DNA from: Adenophora triphylla var. japonica
Lineage: Eukaryota > Streptophyta > Magnoliopsida > Asterales > Campanulaceae
DNA: 64,000 nt
Direction: 5' to 3'
NCBI GenBank assembly: GCA_022495995.1
Contig: JAFEMH010004896.1
Location: 123,127 to 187,126 of the forward strand
A program made the position numbers and the translations under genes. Numbering within the stretch: position 1 is the stretch's first letter; each line of letters begins with the position of its first letter. The notes below the pieces were generated by a model that was given only the letters and a program-made list of their open reading frames with translations, was not told where the DNA came from and ran no database searches. Below are positions 11,572-21,050 of this stretch, piece after piece.

Positions 11572-12152
11572 TGATGCTGCAAGGAACGTGTTGCTCAGCC
11601 TGCGTCCAACAATTAGGTTGATCCACTGGCTTTAATTGACCTGAAACAATGAACACACGACTAGCCGGGATGTTCTCCGGCTAAGACCCTACGGCATGAA
11701 AGTAAGTTTCACGTGTTTTAGCTTATAAACTGTATTGAGATCAATTGAACAGCAAATAAGGTATTACCTCTAAACGGCGTATGTTGTGAAGTATTTATAG
11801 CCTTTGACAAGAAGTAGAATTGTAGTAGGATTGAGTAGAATCCCTAAAATCATGGGCGTAACTGACTCCAAAATTGTAGGAGACGGTTATGAAAAGTCCT
11901 TGGTCGACGTACGTCTCTGTAGGTCGAGGTCGCCTGAGTGGATCAAGGTCGACCTGACTTTGTATTATAGCCAGATAGGATTTGTACAAGGAGATGATCG
12001 TATGTCGGACTAAGCTAGGTCGGGATCAATGATAGTCGAATAATGAACTAGGTCGATTGATCTTTGTTGCTGGACCATGGGCTTGGTAATAACTGGGTCG
12101 GTCCACTTGATGACGCTGCTGTAACGACGCCTGAACAATTAGAATTTGTACA
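11572..12152 (-). repeat. 5' LTR of element A
   Basis: In plus orientation it starts TGATGCTGCAAGG and probably ends near GAACA (12137) or GTACA (12152). On the minus strand it carries TATAAATA (11792-11799), and it is followed by the leader GTTTGGTTACATTGTCGGG and then the gag ATG. GGTCGACC-type words recur at 11900-11960. The outer edge is uncertain because the partner LTR is outside the window. Confidence 0.7.
11792..11799 (-). promoter_or_regulatory. TATA box of element A LTR
   Basis: TATAAATA on the minus strand, about 355 bp into the LTR. This is the orientation expected for transcription of the minus-strand gag-pol. Confidence 0.65.
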
Positions 12153-13043
12153 TTTGACCTAGCCCGTCACTTTTATTCTGTTCAAAAATATTATTTTGAG
12201 ACAAACAATAAAACTAACAAATGAGAATGCGTTTTATGAGATAGAGTGAGTAATTCATTTAAAAACCAACTTGAATTGTAAATTTAACTTATCTGCATTC
12301 CCGAATAAATTTGAAAGATTCGAAAAAAAAAAAAAAATTGAAAGACGGCAGAACCCGCCAAATGGTGTATGAGGGACAGCTGCAATAATACCTCATGTGG
12401 TACAAACAATGTCAAAGTGACCTCTTGAAGGTTCATCCATAGCCCCACCCACTAATTCAACATGTGATTTATAAACCTCCACATATATACTTTGATATTG
12501 AAATTTCATTTTTACTTATTCTTATGCATTGGAATTGCATGAATAATTGTTATCTAAATTTGTTTATATGGTCCATATTATGAACCCTAGCTCCAACATA
12601 TAAGCCCACCTCACTAGCTATTTGACTCCATTTGATAAGTTGCTCTCAACTTATCCTTTTCCATTAATTAAATCGTAACACGTTTGCCTCCACGACTTCT
12701 CGTATCCCCACCGTCACTCTTTATACCTTACCTGAGAGTCGAGGTACACGCATACCAATATAAATGCCTTGCTGTCACTTCTCTTGTCATCATTTAGGTA
12801 GGGTTTTGGAGCTTCTCAAAAGGGTGTTTTAACATTGAAATACTCAAGGAGAGGACCATATTTGTTTGTCAAAATATAAAAGACACATTATATGGTTTTG
12901 TATGCTTTCATTGAAGTTATGAGATATTGGAAAAAGGTCTATCTTTATATCTCTACAAGCTCACATGCAACCATGTGACTATAATGAATAAAGATTTCAC
13001 CTTTTTTTGGTGGTAAATTTCCACATTATAACCCAAACAATGT
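12153..13043. other. AT-rich sequence without recognised features
   Basis: There is a 15-A run near 12326. I see no ORF of note, no terminal repeats and no RNA gene. It may be host intergenic DNA or old, unrecognisable transposon sequence. Confidence 0.5.
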
Positions 13044-13052
13044 CTTAATTAA

Positions 13053-13484
13053 CACAAAATCTGGGGAGAAACGCGTTTCTCCGTCGCTTCTGGAGAAACG
13101 GGGCTTGTTTTGTCGCGCGACATACTTAGCCACCACAACTGGATATCCTTTCCAAAACTTCTGGATATCCAGAAGCTTTAGAAAGTATATCCAGAAGCTT
13201 TGGAAAGGATATCCAGAAACCAAATATTTTTTCTGGCTATCCTTTCCAAAGCTTCTGGATATCCATATTCAATGTTCTGGATATCCGTAAGCTTTTGGAA
13301 AGGATATCCAAAAATATTTGGTTTCTGATATCATTTCAAAGCTTCCTGGATATCTTTTCCAAAGCTTCCGGATATCCGTGTTCCGATGAAAGTATATCCA
13401 GAAACTGGCTTATTATGTCGCGCGACAAAACAAGTCCCGTTTCCCCAAAAGCACGGAGAAACGCGTCTCTCCCCAGACCGACTC
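13053..13484 (-). mobile_element. Mutator-like fold-back MITE, copy 1 (432 bp)
   Basis: It is flanked by a perfect 9-bp TSD, CTTAATTAA (13044-13052 and 13485-13493). The left end starts CACAAAATCTGGGGAGAAAC; the right end, reverse-complemented, starts GAGTCGGTCTGGGGAG. The TIRs extend for about 75 bp, through GGAGAAACGCGTTTCTCC-type and TGTCGCGCGACA palindromes. The core (13139-13410) is an array of GGATATCC palindromes joined by TTTCCAAAGCTTCTGG. Long TIRs and a 9-bp TSD point to the Mutator superfamily. It has no coding capacity. A second copy in the opposite orientation lies at 60632-61176; the strand given is only relative to that copy. Confidence 0.87.
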
Positions 13485-13493
13485 CTTAATTAA

Positions 13494-13893
13494 TTGATGG
13501 TACATGTATTCATGACTATAGTATTGAGCAGATGATAAAGTAAATGAAGAGCTGATCAAAATGTATGGCATTATTAGCTCATGAATGAAGGTTTTTGTGA
13601 GGTACAACATGGAGGAAACTAGTACGGAGTATATCTTCATTTATTTTCATTCATTTCAACCAACTTTTTTTTTTTAGGTCCCGAATTAATTATGTGAAAT
13701 CTCCAATGTAACATTGAAAGACGGGGTGTATGGATTTAAAACTGCTATGATAAAATATGAGGTTTCATTTGAAAATATGCGTGAACATATAATTGGATAA
13801 CGTGAAACTAGAATATCGTGAATATTTTTTGGGCTCCCACGTATAGTACAAAATTGTGGGCCTCTTTTTAGGCTCACACATGTAAACGAGTTA
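13494..13893. other. AT-rich sequence, probably partly internal copia remnant
   Basis: It has a T-run near 13668 and no significant ORF. The right part (about 13680-13893) lies on the internal side of the PBS-like site at 13894-13905, so it may be degenerate copia leader sequence on the minus strand. Confidence 0.4.
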
Positions 13894-14003
13894 GCTTTGA
13901 TACCATGATAAAATCTAAGATTTTATCTCAAAATCAATTGACAGTGAGAGGAGTAGCCCATAATTTTTATATAGTAAATGTTTAGTTAGTTAATTTTCGA
14001 TAT
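13894..14003 (-). mobile_element. Ty1/copia LTR-PBS remnant
   Basis: On the minus strand TGGTATCAAAGC (13894-13905) matches the initiator-Met tRNA primer-binding site of many plant copia elements (TGGTATCAGAGC). It directly follows an LTR-like end, TTTTATCA. Upstream is the LTR-type text TACTCCTCTCACTGTCAATT, common in copia LTRs. No partner LTR or pol is present; the outer limit is unclear. Confidence 0.6.
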
Positions 14004-14135
14004 AATGTAACTGCTCCAACAAAACTGCTATTCCCAACTTTCTGATGTTTTCATAAATGCTAATTAATTTTAATTAAAGTCATATGAGGACGATGAAAAT
14101 TTAATTGTTAGTAATTAACTTTGATCATAACATTT

Positions 14136-14603
<468 letters not shown>

Positions 14604-14620
14604 ATATATATATATATATA

Positions 14621-14894
14621 CTCTCTCCTTCCCAATAAAAGCTTCACTAATTACCCAAAAGGGCGTCCCATTAGAAGCTTCACCTTTCCTTTTTTGGTAA
14701 AGAATCTTTACTATTTCCTCCACTCATTCTCTCTCCTACATTATTTTAATACTCACAACACTATTATAATTTACTATTCCCTCCACTAATTCTCTCTCCT
14801 ATTTTCAAATTATACTCACAATATTTTTTTTCCCTCTCATTTCCATAATTTGCGTGCCCACCCAAAAGGGTGAACGCTTATCGGGACGGAGGAA

Positions 14895-14895
<1 letters not shown>
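14621..14895. mobile_element. Stowaway-like MITE
   Basis: TIRs are CTCTCTCCTTCCCAATAA on the left and, reverse-complemented, CTTCCTCCGTCCCGATAA on the right. It is flanked by TA on both sides, the Tc1/Mariner target site. Inner inverted pieces include CCCAAAAGGG and AGCTTCACC. It is non-coding. Confidence 0.75.

Positions 14896-14980
<85 letters not shown>
14896..14980. repeat. (TA)n microsatellite, about 85 bp
   Basis: A TA run sandwiched between two Stowaway termini (GGGACGGAGGAAG to its left, CTCCTCCGTCCC to its right). It may have expanded from the TA target site. Confidence 0.95.
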
Positions 14981-14985
<5 letters not shown>

Positions 14986-15130
14986 CTCCTCCGTCCCACT
15001 AATTGCTTCACCATTTTCTTTGGACACGGGAATTATGGTAATGGAGGGAAAAACGTCTGAATGTGTAATTAAAAATAAGAGAATTAGTGGAGGGAATAAT
15101 AAATTATAATGGTATTGTGAGTATTAAAAT
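14986..15130. mobile_element. One-ended Stowaway-like fragment
   Basis: It begins CTCCTCCGTCCCACTAATTG next to TA, a Stowaway left terminus; I do not find the opposite end. The rest resembles the interiors of neighbouring Stowaways (GAGAATTAGTGGAGGGAATA). Confidence 0.5.
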
Positions 15131-15476
15131 AATGTATAGAATGAGAGGAAATAATAATAATATTTTATGTCCAAAATAAAATGTTTCTAACTTTAACGAC
15201 GCCCTTAATTGTACAAGCCTTTATCGGAACTATGAAAGATATATGTTTAAATTTACAATTTTTTTTAATCCGTTTGGAAGAAGTAATTTGTGGCCTAGCT
15301 AGTAGCTAGTAGCTACTGAAATCTAAGAAAAACACACCATGTGAATATATGTGTTATAATGTCCATTAGTAGTTTCATCATATATATTCGTACACACACT
15401 AAAGCTACTTCTCATGTGCTTCCATGTGCCTTACAATTAAGTAAATGCCTCACCTTCATCATTCTTGTTATACATA
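15131..15476. other. AT-rich spacer, nothing recognised
   Basis: No ORF, TIR or tandem array stands out. A short TAGCTAGTAGCTAGTAGCTA duplication lies at about 15297-15315. Confidence 0.5.
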
Positions 15477-15774
15477 CTCCCTCACTCAGTCTCATCATCA
15501 AGAGTGTCACCCTTTTAGAATTTGATACGCAAATTAAAAAAAAAAAAGGAAAAGAAAAAATATTGTGAGTGTAATTTGAAAATAGGAGAGAAAATTAGTG
15601 AAGAAAATAGTAAATTTAAAAAGTGTTGTGAGTGTAGAGGAGAGAGAATTAGTGAAGGGAATAATGGATGGGATAATAGAATATTAATAAAACATTTTCT
15701 TTTTAGGAAAGGTGACGCTTCAAACGGGACGTCATTTTAGGTAAAAAGTGACACTTGAAATGGAACGGAGGGAG
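15477..15774. mobile_element. Stowaway MITE
   Basis: TIRs are CTCCCTCACTCAGTCTCATC and, from the right, CTCCCTCCGTTCCATTTC. The TA target duplication is at 15475-15476 and 15775-15776. GTGACACTT/GAGTGTCACC inverted pieces lie just inside. It is non-coding. Confidence 0.8.
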
Positions 15775-16075
15775 TATATTGCTTGATTTAATTTTGTAAT
15801 GTACTCCCTCCGTTCAGCTTCAAAGTTTTTATTTTTCTTTTTAGTGTGTCTCACTTCAAGATTTTCTTTCATAAATGACAAGTTTTGAATATATTTATAC
15901 CTTAATGATTTAATATATTTACAAAAAAATCATTCATTATACCCCTATAAAGTTAGTATATTTACAAAAAAACCAATCATTAACTTAATATTCCTCCCAC
16001 TTACTCTCTTTCCTATTAAATATTTTTAACTTTTACATTCTCTCTCCTCTAATCTTCTATCCACTTTAAAAAAAA

Positions 16076-16353
16076 AGGACTTTTCTATTGTGTGCCCATG
16101 GACACATGATAAGAATTAAAGATTCTCTTGTAATGTGTGTCAAATTAATACTTGACACAAATTACAAGAGAATCTTTTAAAGATTCTCTTGTAATGTGTG
16201 TCAAGTATTAATTTGACACACATTACAAGAGAATCTTTAACAGATTTATTCAAAGATTCTCTTGTAATGTGTGTCAAGTATTAATTTGACACACATTACA
16301 AGAGAATCTTTAATCCTTATCATGTGTCCATGGGCACACAATAGAAAAGTCCT
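16076..16353. mobile_element. Triple-hairpin fold-back MITE (about 278 bp)
   Basis: The ends AGGACTTTTCTATTGTGTGC and GCACACAATAGAAAAGTCCT are perfect inverted repeats extending to CATGGACACATGATAAG. Inside, three copies of a hairpin made of AAAGATTCTCTTGTAATG and its complement follow head to tail, so the whole element is nearly self-complementary. Flanking A runs suggest an 8-9 bp TSD (AAAAAAAA), which fits hAT or Mutator; the A-rich target makes this uncertain. Confidence 0.85.
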
Positions 16354-16378
16354 AAAAAAAATCAATCATTAACTACTA

Positions 16379-16654
16379 CTCCCTCCGTTTCATACCTAGG
16401 TGCACACTTGGGGTTTTGCACGTAAATTAAGAAAGTGAATAATGGAGAATGTATTGTGAGTGTAAAAGTAAAATAGGAGAGAGAATGAGTGGAGAGAATA
16501 GTAAATTATAATGGTGTTGTGAGTATTAAAATAATGTAGGAGAGAGAATAAGTGGAGGGAATAATAAAGATTCTTTTTCATTTAAGAAAATGTGCACGTA
16601 GGTTTGGGACGCCCAAAATGATAAAATGTGCACGTAGGTATGTGACGAAGGGAG
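16379..16654. mobile_element. Stowaway MITE nested in another Stowaway
   Basis: TIRs are CTCCCTCCGTTTCATACCTA on the left and, reverse-complemented, CTCCCTTCGTCACATACCTA on the right, both followed by GTGCACA-type sequence. TA target duplications are at 16377-16378 and 16655-16656. Confidence 0.85.
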
Positions 16655-16778
16655 TATTTTCTACCCCTCATTTAATTTTTATATTCTCTCTCCTCTAATT
16701 TTCTACTTACTTTCAAAAAAATTTCTTAGAAAGCGTGAAATTCACACCAAGGAACCTTGGTGTGGGTTGAAGGGAGTA

Positions 16779-17310
16779 TAATTTTGAGCTTAAAGTTGGT
16801 GTGAAGATGTCTTTATTTGGGAGACCACTAAGACTATTTTCCCTTTAAATGGGTTCATTTTATATAGGAAATTATGCCAAATTTAGAGCAACATATAGGG
16901 AATGTAGATAGATTTTGGATTATATATTTTCTTTCAAAATAAAAACGACACATAATTTCAACAAATTAATTCTTTGAGTGAGTGAGCAAATATTCCCGAA
17001 TACCAAACGAGGCCTAAGGAAAAGCATTAGGTTTAAGGATTTTCTTATCGATCATTTATGGATAATAAATATCTCTTGATAATTGTCACATTTCAGTTAT
17101 TTTAAGTAAGTATTATCAATCGTGATACAATAATAATTGTTAATTCTTCATTAAAATAATTATTGTTTATTTAAATTATTGGTCAAATTATAATCAAGTT
17201 GACTAAAATCCTAAATTGGGTGAAACGGAGCAAGTATATTTTACTTAATTGTATATTACCTGTACATTGTCAAAATTATATTAGTATTATTTTTTATCTA
17301 AAATATATAT
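16779..17310. other. AT-rich spacer
   Basis: No feature recognised. GTGAAACGGAGCAAGTA at 17220-17236 looks like an isolated, decayed Stowaway terminus. Confidence 0.45.
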
Positions 17311-17539
17311 TTTCTCCGTTCCAGTTTAGGTTTTTACTTTCCTTTTTAGTATATCCTATTTTAATATTCTTAGTTGCTTTATTAACTAAAATGAAAAATG
17401 AGACTCACTTGTCATTCTCATAACAAATACTCTCTACCCACTTTCTCTCTTCTATTTTGTTTTTCATACTCCCAACATTTAATTTTTCTTAATCCCTGTA
17501 GCAAGTCAAACTAAAAACATTAAATTGGAACAGAGGAAG
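17311..17539. mobile_element. Stowaway-like MITE, degenerate termini
   Basis: The left end TTTCTCCGTTCCAGTTTAGG and the right end reverse-complemented, CTTCCTCTGTTCCAATTTA, are inverted and bordered by TA. Inner GTTTTTAC/GTTTTTAG pieces also invert. Confidence 0.65.
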
Positions 17540-17922
17540 TAATATTTATTTTTGGAAAATTATATTAGTATTATTTTTTTTATCAAAAATACATAATATT
17601 TTTTTTTGAAACAGATAAAAAAAAGCATGTATGTGATGGATGGAATATTAGATTATTTTTTTTGAATTAATCTTTCTCTTTAAACAGAAAAAATTAGAGG
17701 AACTAATTTTAGACGGACTCAGTAACTTAGTAACTACTAAAATTGGAGTTGCAATACGAGTCAAACAAAAGTTGAGTGTAAAGTAGACTTGTAGACAATA
17801 GACATAATGAAACGTTGGTCTTGTGGTGTGGGCTAGGGTTGGTCAAATAGCACACGTGGAACATATCCCTCGTAAGACTTTTTTTTTTTTTTAACAAACA
17901 AAAGATCAATTGCATTTATATA
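17540..17922. other. AT-rich spacer left of the copia element
   Basis: It has several T or A homopolymers and no ORF of note. It ends at the AGAAA target duplication (17923-17927). Confidence 0.5.
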
Positions 17923-18017
17923 AGAAATGTTGAAATATTAGGTGAATATTAGGGTGAATTGAAAAGTCAACAAAGAGATTAAAATTCAAAAGGCATGACA
18001 GTTCAAATTTCATGAAC

Positions 18018-18168
18018 TGCTCGGCCGAGCAAGACATAAGCCTCGATCGAGCATGACTGTCCAGAAACATGACTCTTATGTTAACCTCTGCTCGGGTGAG
18101 GCACTAAAGTGCACGGCCGAGCAACTAGCCTATGCTCGGGCGAGGCACCAATAGTGCTCGGCCGAGCA
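18018..18168 (+). promoter_or_regulatory. Cluster of CG-centred dyad words upstream of copia TATA box
   Basis: TGCTCGGCCGAGCA, a perfect 14-bp palindrome, occurs at 18018-18031 and 18155-18168. CTCGATCGAG lies at 18042-18051. Asymmetric variants (TGCTCGGGTGAGGCA, GCACGGCCGAGCAA, TGCTCGGGCGAGGCA) lie between. The cluster ends 90 bp before the TATA box. Confidence 0.7.
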
Positions 18169-18258
18169 GTTGCTGTCTATTCAGATTGACGTCCGAACAG
18201 GTGCTAGCTTGGAGGGTTGTGACTTTTGTGAAACGATCTGGCCCGACTCAATCTACCC

Positions 18259-18266
18259 TATATATA
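18259..18266 (+). promoter_or_regulatory. TATA box of copia LTR
   Basis: TATATATA in the context CCCTATATATAGACC, conserved in the 3' LTR. Confidence 0.75.
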
Positions 18267-18468
18267 GACCTCTATTCCTTCATTCAGTCATCAAGTAATC
18301 CAATCAAGTTATTATCAAATCCAAGTTACAATCTTTGTTCACAATCCAATTCTCTCTCTCATTCAAAGTGTTTTTTATTCGTTCAAAGAAGTTCAAGTAT
18401 CTTTCATTCTTCAAAGTTCGAAGACTAAGAGCAAGTCTAAATTTGATTCGCCCGTCAAGGTCAGTTAA

Positions 18469-21027
18469 TGTGAGGACCCCGACCCGGAACCTACACGTGT
18501 CCCGAGCTGGAGCGTCCTCAAACTAACCCAAAGATCCTAAACTTTTAAAACCTTTCACTATCATTCAAAAATAAATACCATTGTTGTAATTATTTCAAAA
18601 TAAATCTACACCTTTTCACCATGGAGAAATAGTTGACTAACTTAGAAAGTAAGAAACTGTTTTAATTACAAAAAGGCCTCGGTTATAACATAAAATAAAG
18701 ATTTATAAATACAAGTCCACAAATGAATTATACCAACGTACACTTTCTATACCAACCTAATCATACCCCGACAATTCCCACAATATAACTTCCAAACTCC
18801 TCACCGCCCTTACTTGGCTGGTCCACCTGTCTCAGAATCTAAAAACATTAAAGGGAGAGGGGTGAGAATAAATCTCGGCAAGCTATTATGAATGCGGCCA
18901 GATGCCAAACAAGATGCAATACATCAAAAGACATATCCACATAATCGAGAGGCTCCTGCCGCCCGGCCGTCCCATACCGGTTGGAAACAACGACCATTTC
19001 ATCATGAATATATCACAACACATAAGTACGATAAGGTAACACTTAGAAGGATGCGAGCCAAGGTTTTAACTCCCGAAAAGGATATACACATCCGAGCAGC
19101 GGCAACATTTGATGAAGCGGTTCGGAACCATGAACAATAACGGTACCATAGGGATTCGACACACGGTCATATCCCCGGTAAACTAGACAACCTACCTCAA
19201 AGAGATGCTAGCCCACTAATCCCACACAAGGGGGACAAGTGGGTTACCAATGTATGAATTATAATGAACTTGGCTCGGTGCCATTATAATTCCATAACAT
19301 TGCCCAACAAACAAATACCAGTGGATTTACATAACTAAGCACGGTAATAACATACTTGCTTAACCAAACATTGTATGATCCAAAGTAGGGATACATACCA
19401 CAATAGCATATCATGAAGATAGCAATACTATATCAAGTATTCAACATTTTCAAGCACATAATAGATACTTGAATAAAATCCACAAAAAGTGATAACAATA
19501 TATCAACATGGTAAATATACTCATGTCCAACCAATATCATAGTGTAACAATAAATTAACACACTATGCATAATATAACCAATGTATACGAACTCAAAGTA
19601 AGGCAAGGAAATATCATCAATCCCTCCTACAAGGTCATTATACAATAAAACAAGGCCTCTATGAAGGTTCAAGCTCAATTTACTAAGTGGGAGTCACATT
19701 CTATAAGTGACCAAACAATGATGCTAACAAATTTCGGTTCAGATTTACAGTTAAACTTCACAGGGTCTTGGGCGACCGCCCGCCCATACCTCTTGGGCGA
19801 CCGCCCAAGAGGGTTTTCAAAGGCGATGGTCTTTCTGGGCTCGTGGGCGACCGCGCGTGCTCAGCGTAGGCGGACCGCCCGCAGCCAATCTCCCGGCGAG
19901 ACTCAAATCCAACATCTTCCACTTAGTTCATTTTTCTTACCTTTTTGCTCTACTCTAAATCCAAGAACACCAAGGGAGTTTCATGTCTTTACCAAGTTCA
20001 TCCTAAAATCATGCAAACCCAAAATAGTTAATTCTAGATTAATTATTACTACACCCATCACCCATTTCAAATCTCCTAGGTTATCTTCATTGAATCCTAG
20101 CTTCAACAAATGTCATTTACCAATCATCCAACTTCCAATAAGGTTTCTAAGGCATGAAATCAACATTTTAAGAACAAGAACATCATTTAAAGAGCTCATG
20201 AACAAGTAAAAGAAGGGAATCATAACAACTCATTTACTAAGCCATGTAACCCAAAATGATTAAATCTTATATCATTTACCCTTTGAATCACTACCCATTT
20301 CACTATCACTTTCCAAGTATAAATTTCTTAATTTAGTTAACCCATTTGCTTACCTTCTTGACCCACTTTCCTAATCAACAACAACATTCTAATTCAGCTA
20401 CTAAATTTCTCAACATCCAAGAGAGTTTCCAAGCATCAACAACCATTTTATTAACAAGAACAACCTTAATTAATTCATGAACATCACATAGAAGGGAGGT
20501 CATAATAACTCACATTGGAATAGGAGGTGGATTATGGATTTCTTGAGCTTGAAGAACTCCTCTTGGTCTCCCAGATTACAAAAGTGCTCTCGGATCTAAA
20601 AATGGTGAAGGATTGATCTTGGAAGGAGCTTGAGAAGAGGTGGGTTTCCAAAGCATCCATGGAAGGTTGAGAGAGAAAGTGAAGGAGAAGAAGAAGAGAG
20701 GTGGAGTACATATTTGGTAAAGAGAGGGGGGGCCGGTCCCAAGGAGGGAGTATGAGGGAAATTAGAGATAAAGGGTATGGTCCCCATACCACAAATATTT
20801 AGGCTTTCACATTTTATTTCTTTTCCCCTACACAAACTAAAGCCTAACTACTCCCATTTTATTATTGTCAATTATTATACTCTCTCCATGAGACTTTATT
20901 TGATTTTCTCAATTATCCCATCCTAATATAAGTAATCTAAGATATAAAATGATCACATAATATTAACGATAATATTAAAAGCACACAATATGATGTTAAA
21001 TTAGTGCCTAGGGTTAGGGTCGTTACA
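18469..21027 (-). repeat. Element F 3' LTR (left copy)
   Basis: 2559 bp, TGTGAGGACC...GTCGTTACA in plus orientation. It matches the right copy with scattered small differences, mainly at CAG/CTG/CCG sites. It contains dyad words of GGGCGACCGCCC type at 19760-19880. ORFs across it are not conserved as proteins. Confidence 0.92.
19789..19812. promoter_or_regulatory. 24-bp dyad in element F LTR
   Basis: The arms CCTCTTGGGCG and CGCCCAAGAGG are perfect 11-bp inverted repeats around AC. Related GGGCGACCG words lie 25 bp to the left and 40-65 bp to the right. The same dyad is intact in the other LTR at 25373-25396. Confidence 0.65.
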
Positions 21028-21050
21028 CTCACTCCCCCTTAAAGAAAATT
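21028..21050 (-). other. Polypurine tract of element F
   Basis: On the minus strand TTTCTTTAAGGGGGAGTGAG sits directly before the LTR start TGTAACGACC. It primes plus-strand DNA. The preceding GACGAATTTTC resembles the pol end of Tekay-type elements. Confidence 0.7.

Larger units (their letters stand above)
1..12152 (-). mobile_element. Element A: Ty3/gypsy, Tat/Retand-type, left end cut by window
   Basis: Read on the minus strand the order is LTR (11572-12152), gag, protease, RT, RNase H, second RNase H, integrase, then a 39-40 bp minisatellite and an ORF on the opposite strand (153-3234). A second RNase H after the RT-linked one, and an antisense accessory ORF between integrase and the 3' LTR, are established marks of the Tat clade; the antisense ORF with a putative gypsy-type transposon domain is typical of Retand-like members. 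The 3' LTR should lie just left of base 1, so TSDs and LTR divergence cannot be judged. Gag is split by a solo LTR (9749-11123) and the polyprotein carries many stops and frameshifts, so this copy is dead. Confidence 0.9.
15804..16776. mobile_element. Stowaway MITE interrupted by two other MITEs
   Basis: The left end is CTCCCTCCGTTCAGCTTC and the right end, reverse-complemented, is CTCCCTTCAACCCACACC, with TA on both sides (15802-15803, 16777-16778). Text from both halves matches around the insertions (TTACATTCTCTCTCCTCTAA on the left, TATATTCTCTCTCCTCTAA on the right). Removing 16076-16353 and 16379-16654 leaves about 420 bp. Confidence 0.65.
17928..18468 (+). repeat. Copia 5' LTR, first part
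   Basis: It starts TGTTGAAATATTAGG and matches the 3' LTR at 55176 onward. It has six copies of a CTCGGCCGAG-type word (18018-18168) and a TATA box at 18259-18266, followed by a CT/CA-rich leader. It ends at GTTAA, where element F was inserted. Confidence 0.93.

Noticed and set aside
1..12152. Endogenous pararetrovirus as an alternative for element A
   Set aside because: LTR, integrase and the dual RNase H of Tat elements are present; no movement or coat protein features.
19661..20209. 182-codon ORF in the left LTR of element F and its shorter copy at 25357-25791
   Set aside because: The two LTR copies differ by frameshifts in the first part, the ORF runs across the dyad cluster, and it is antisense to the element; chance ORF in repeated DNA.
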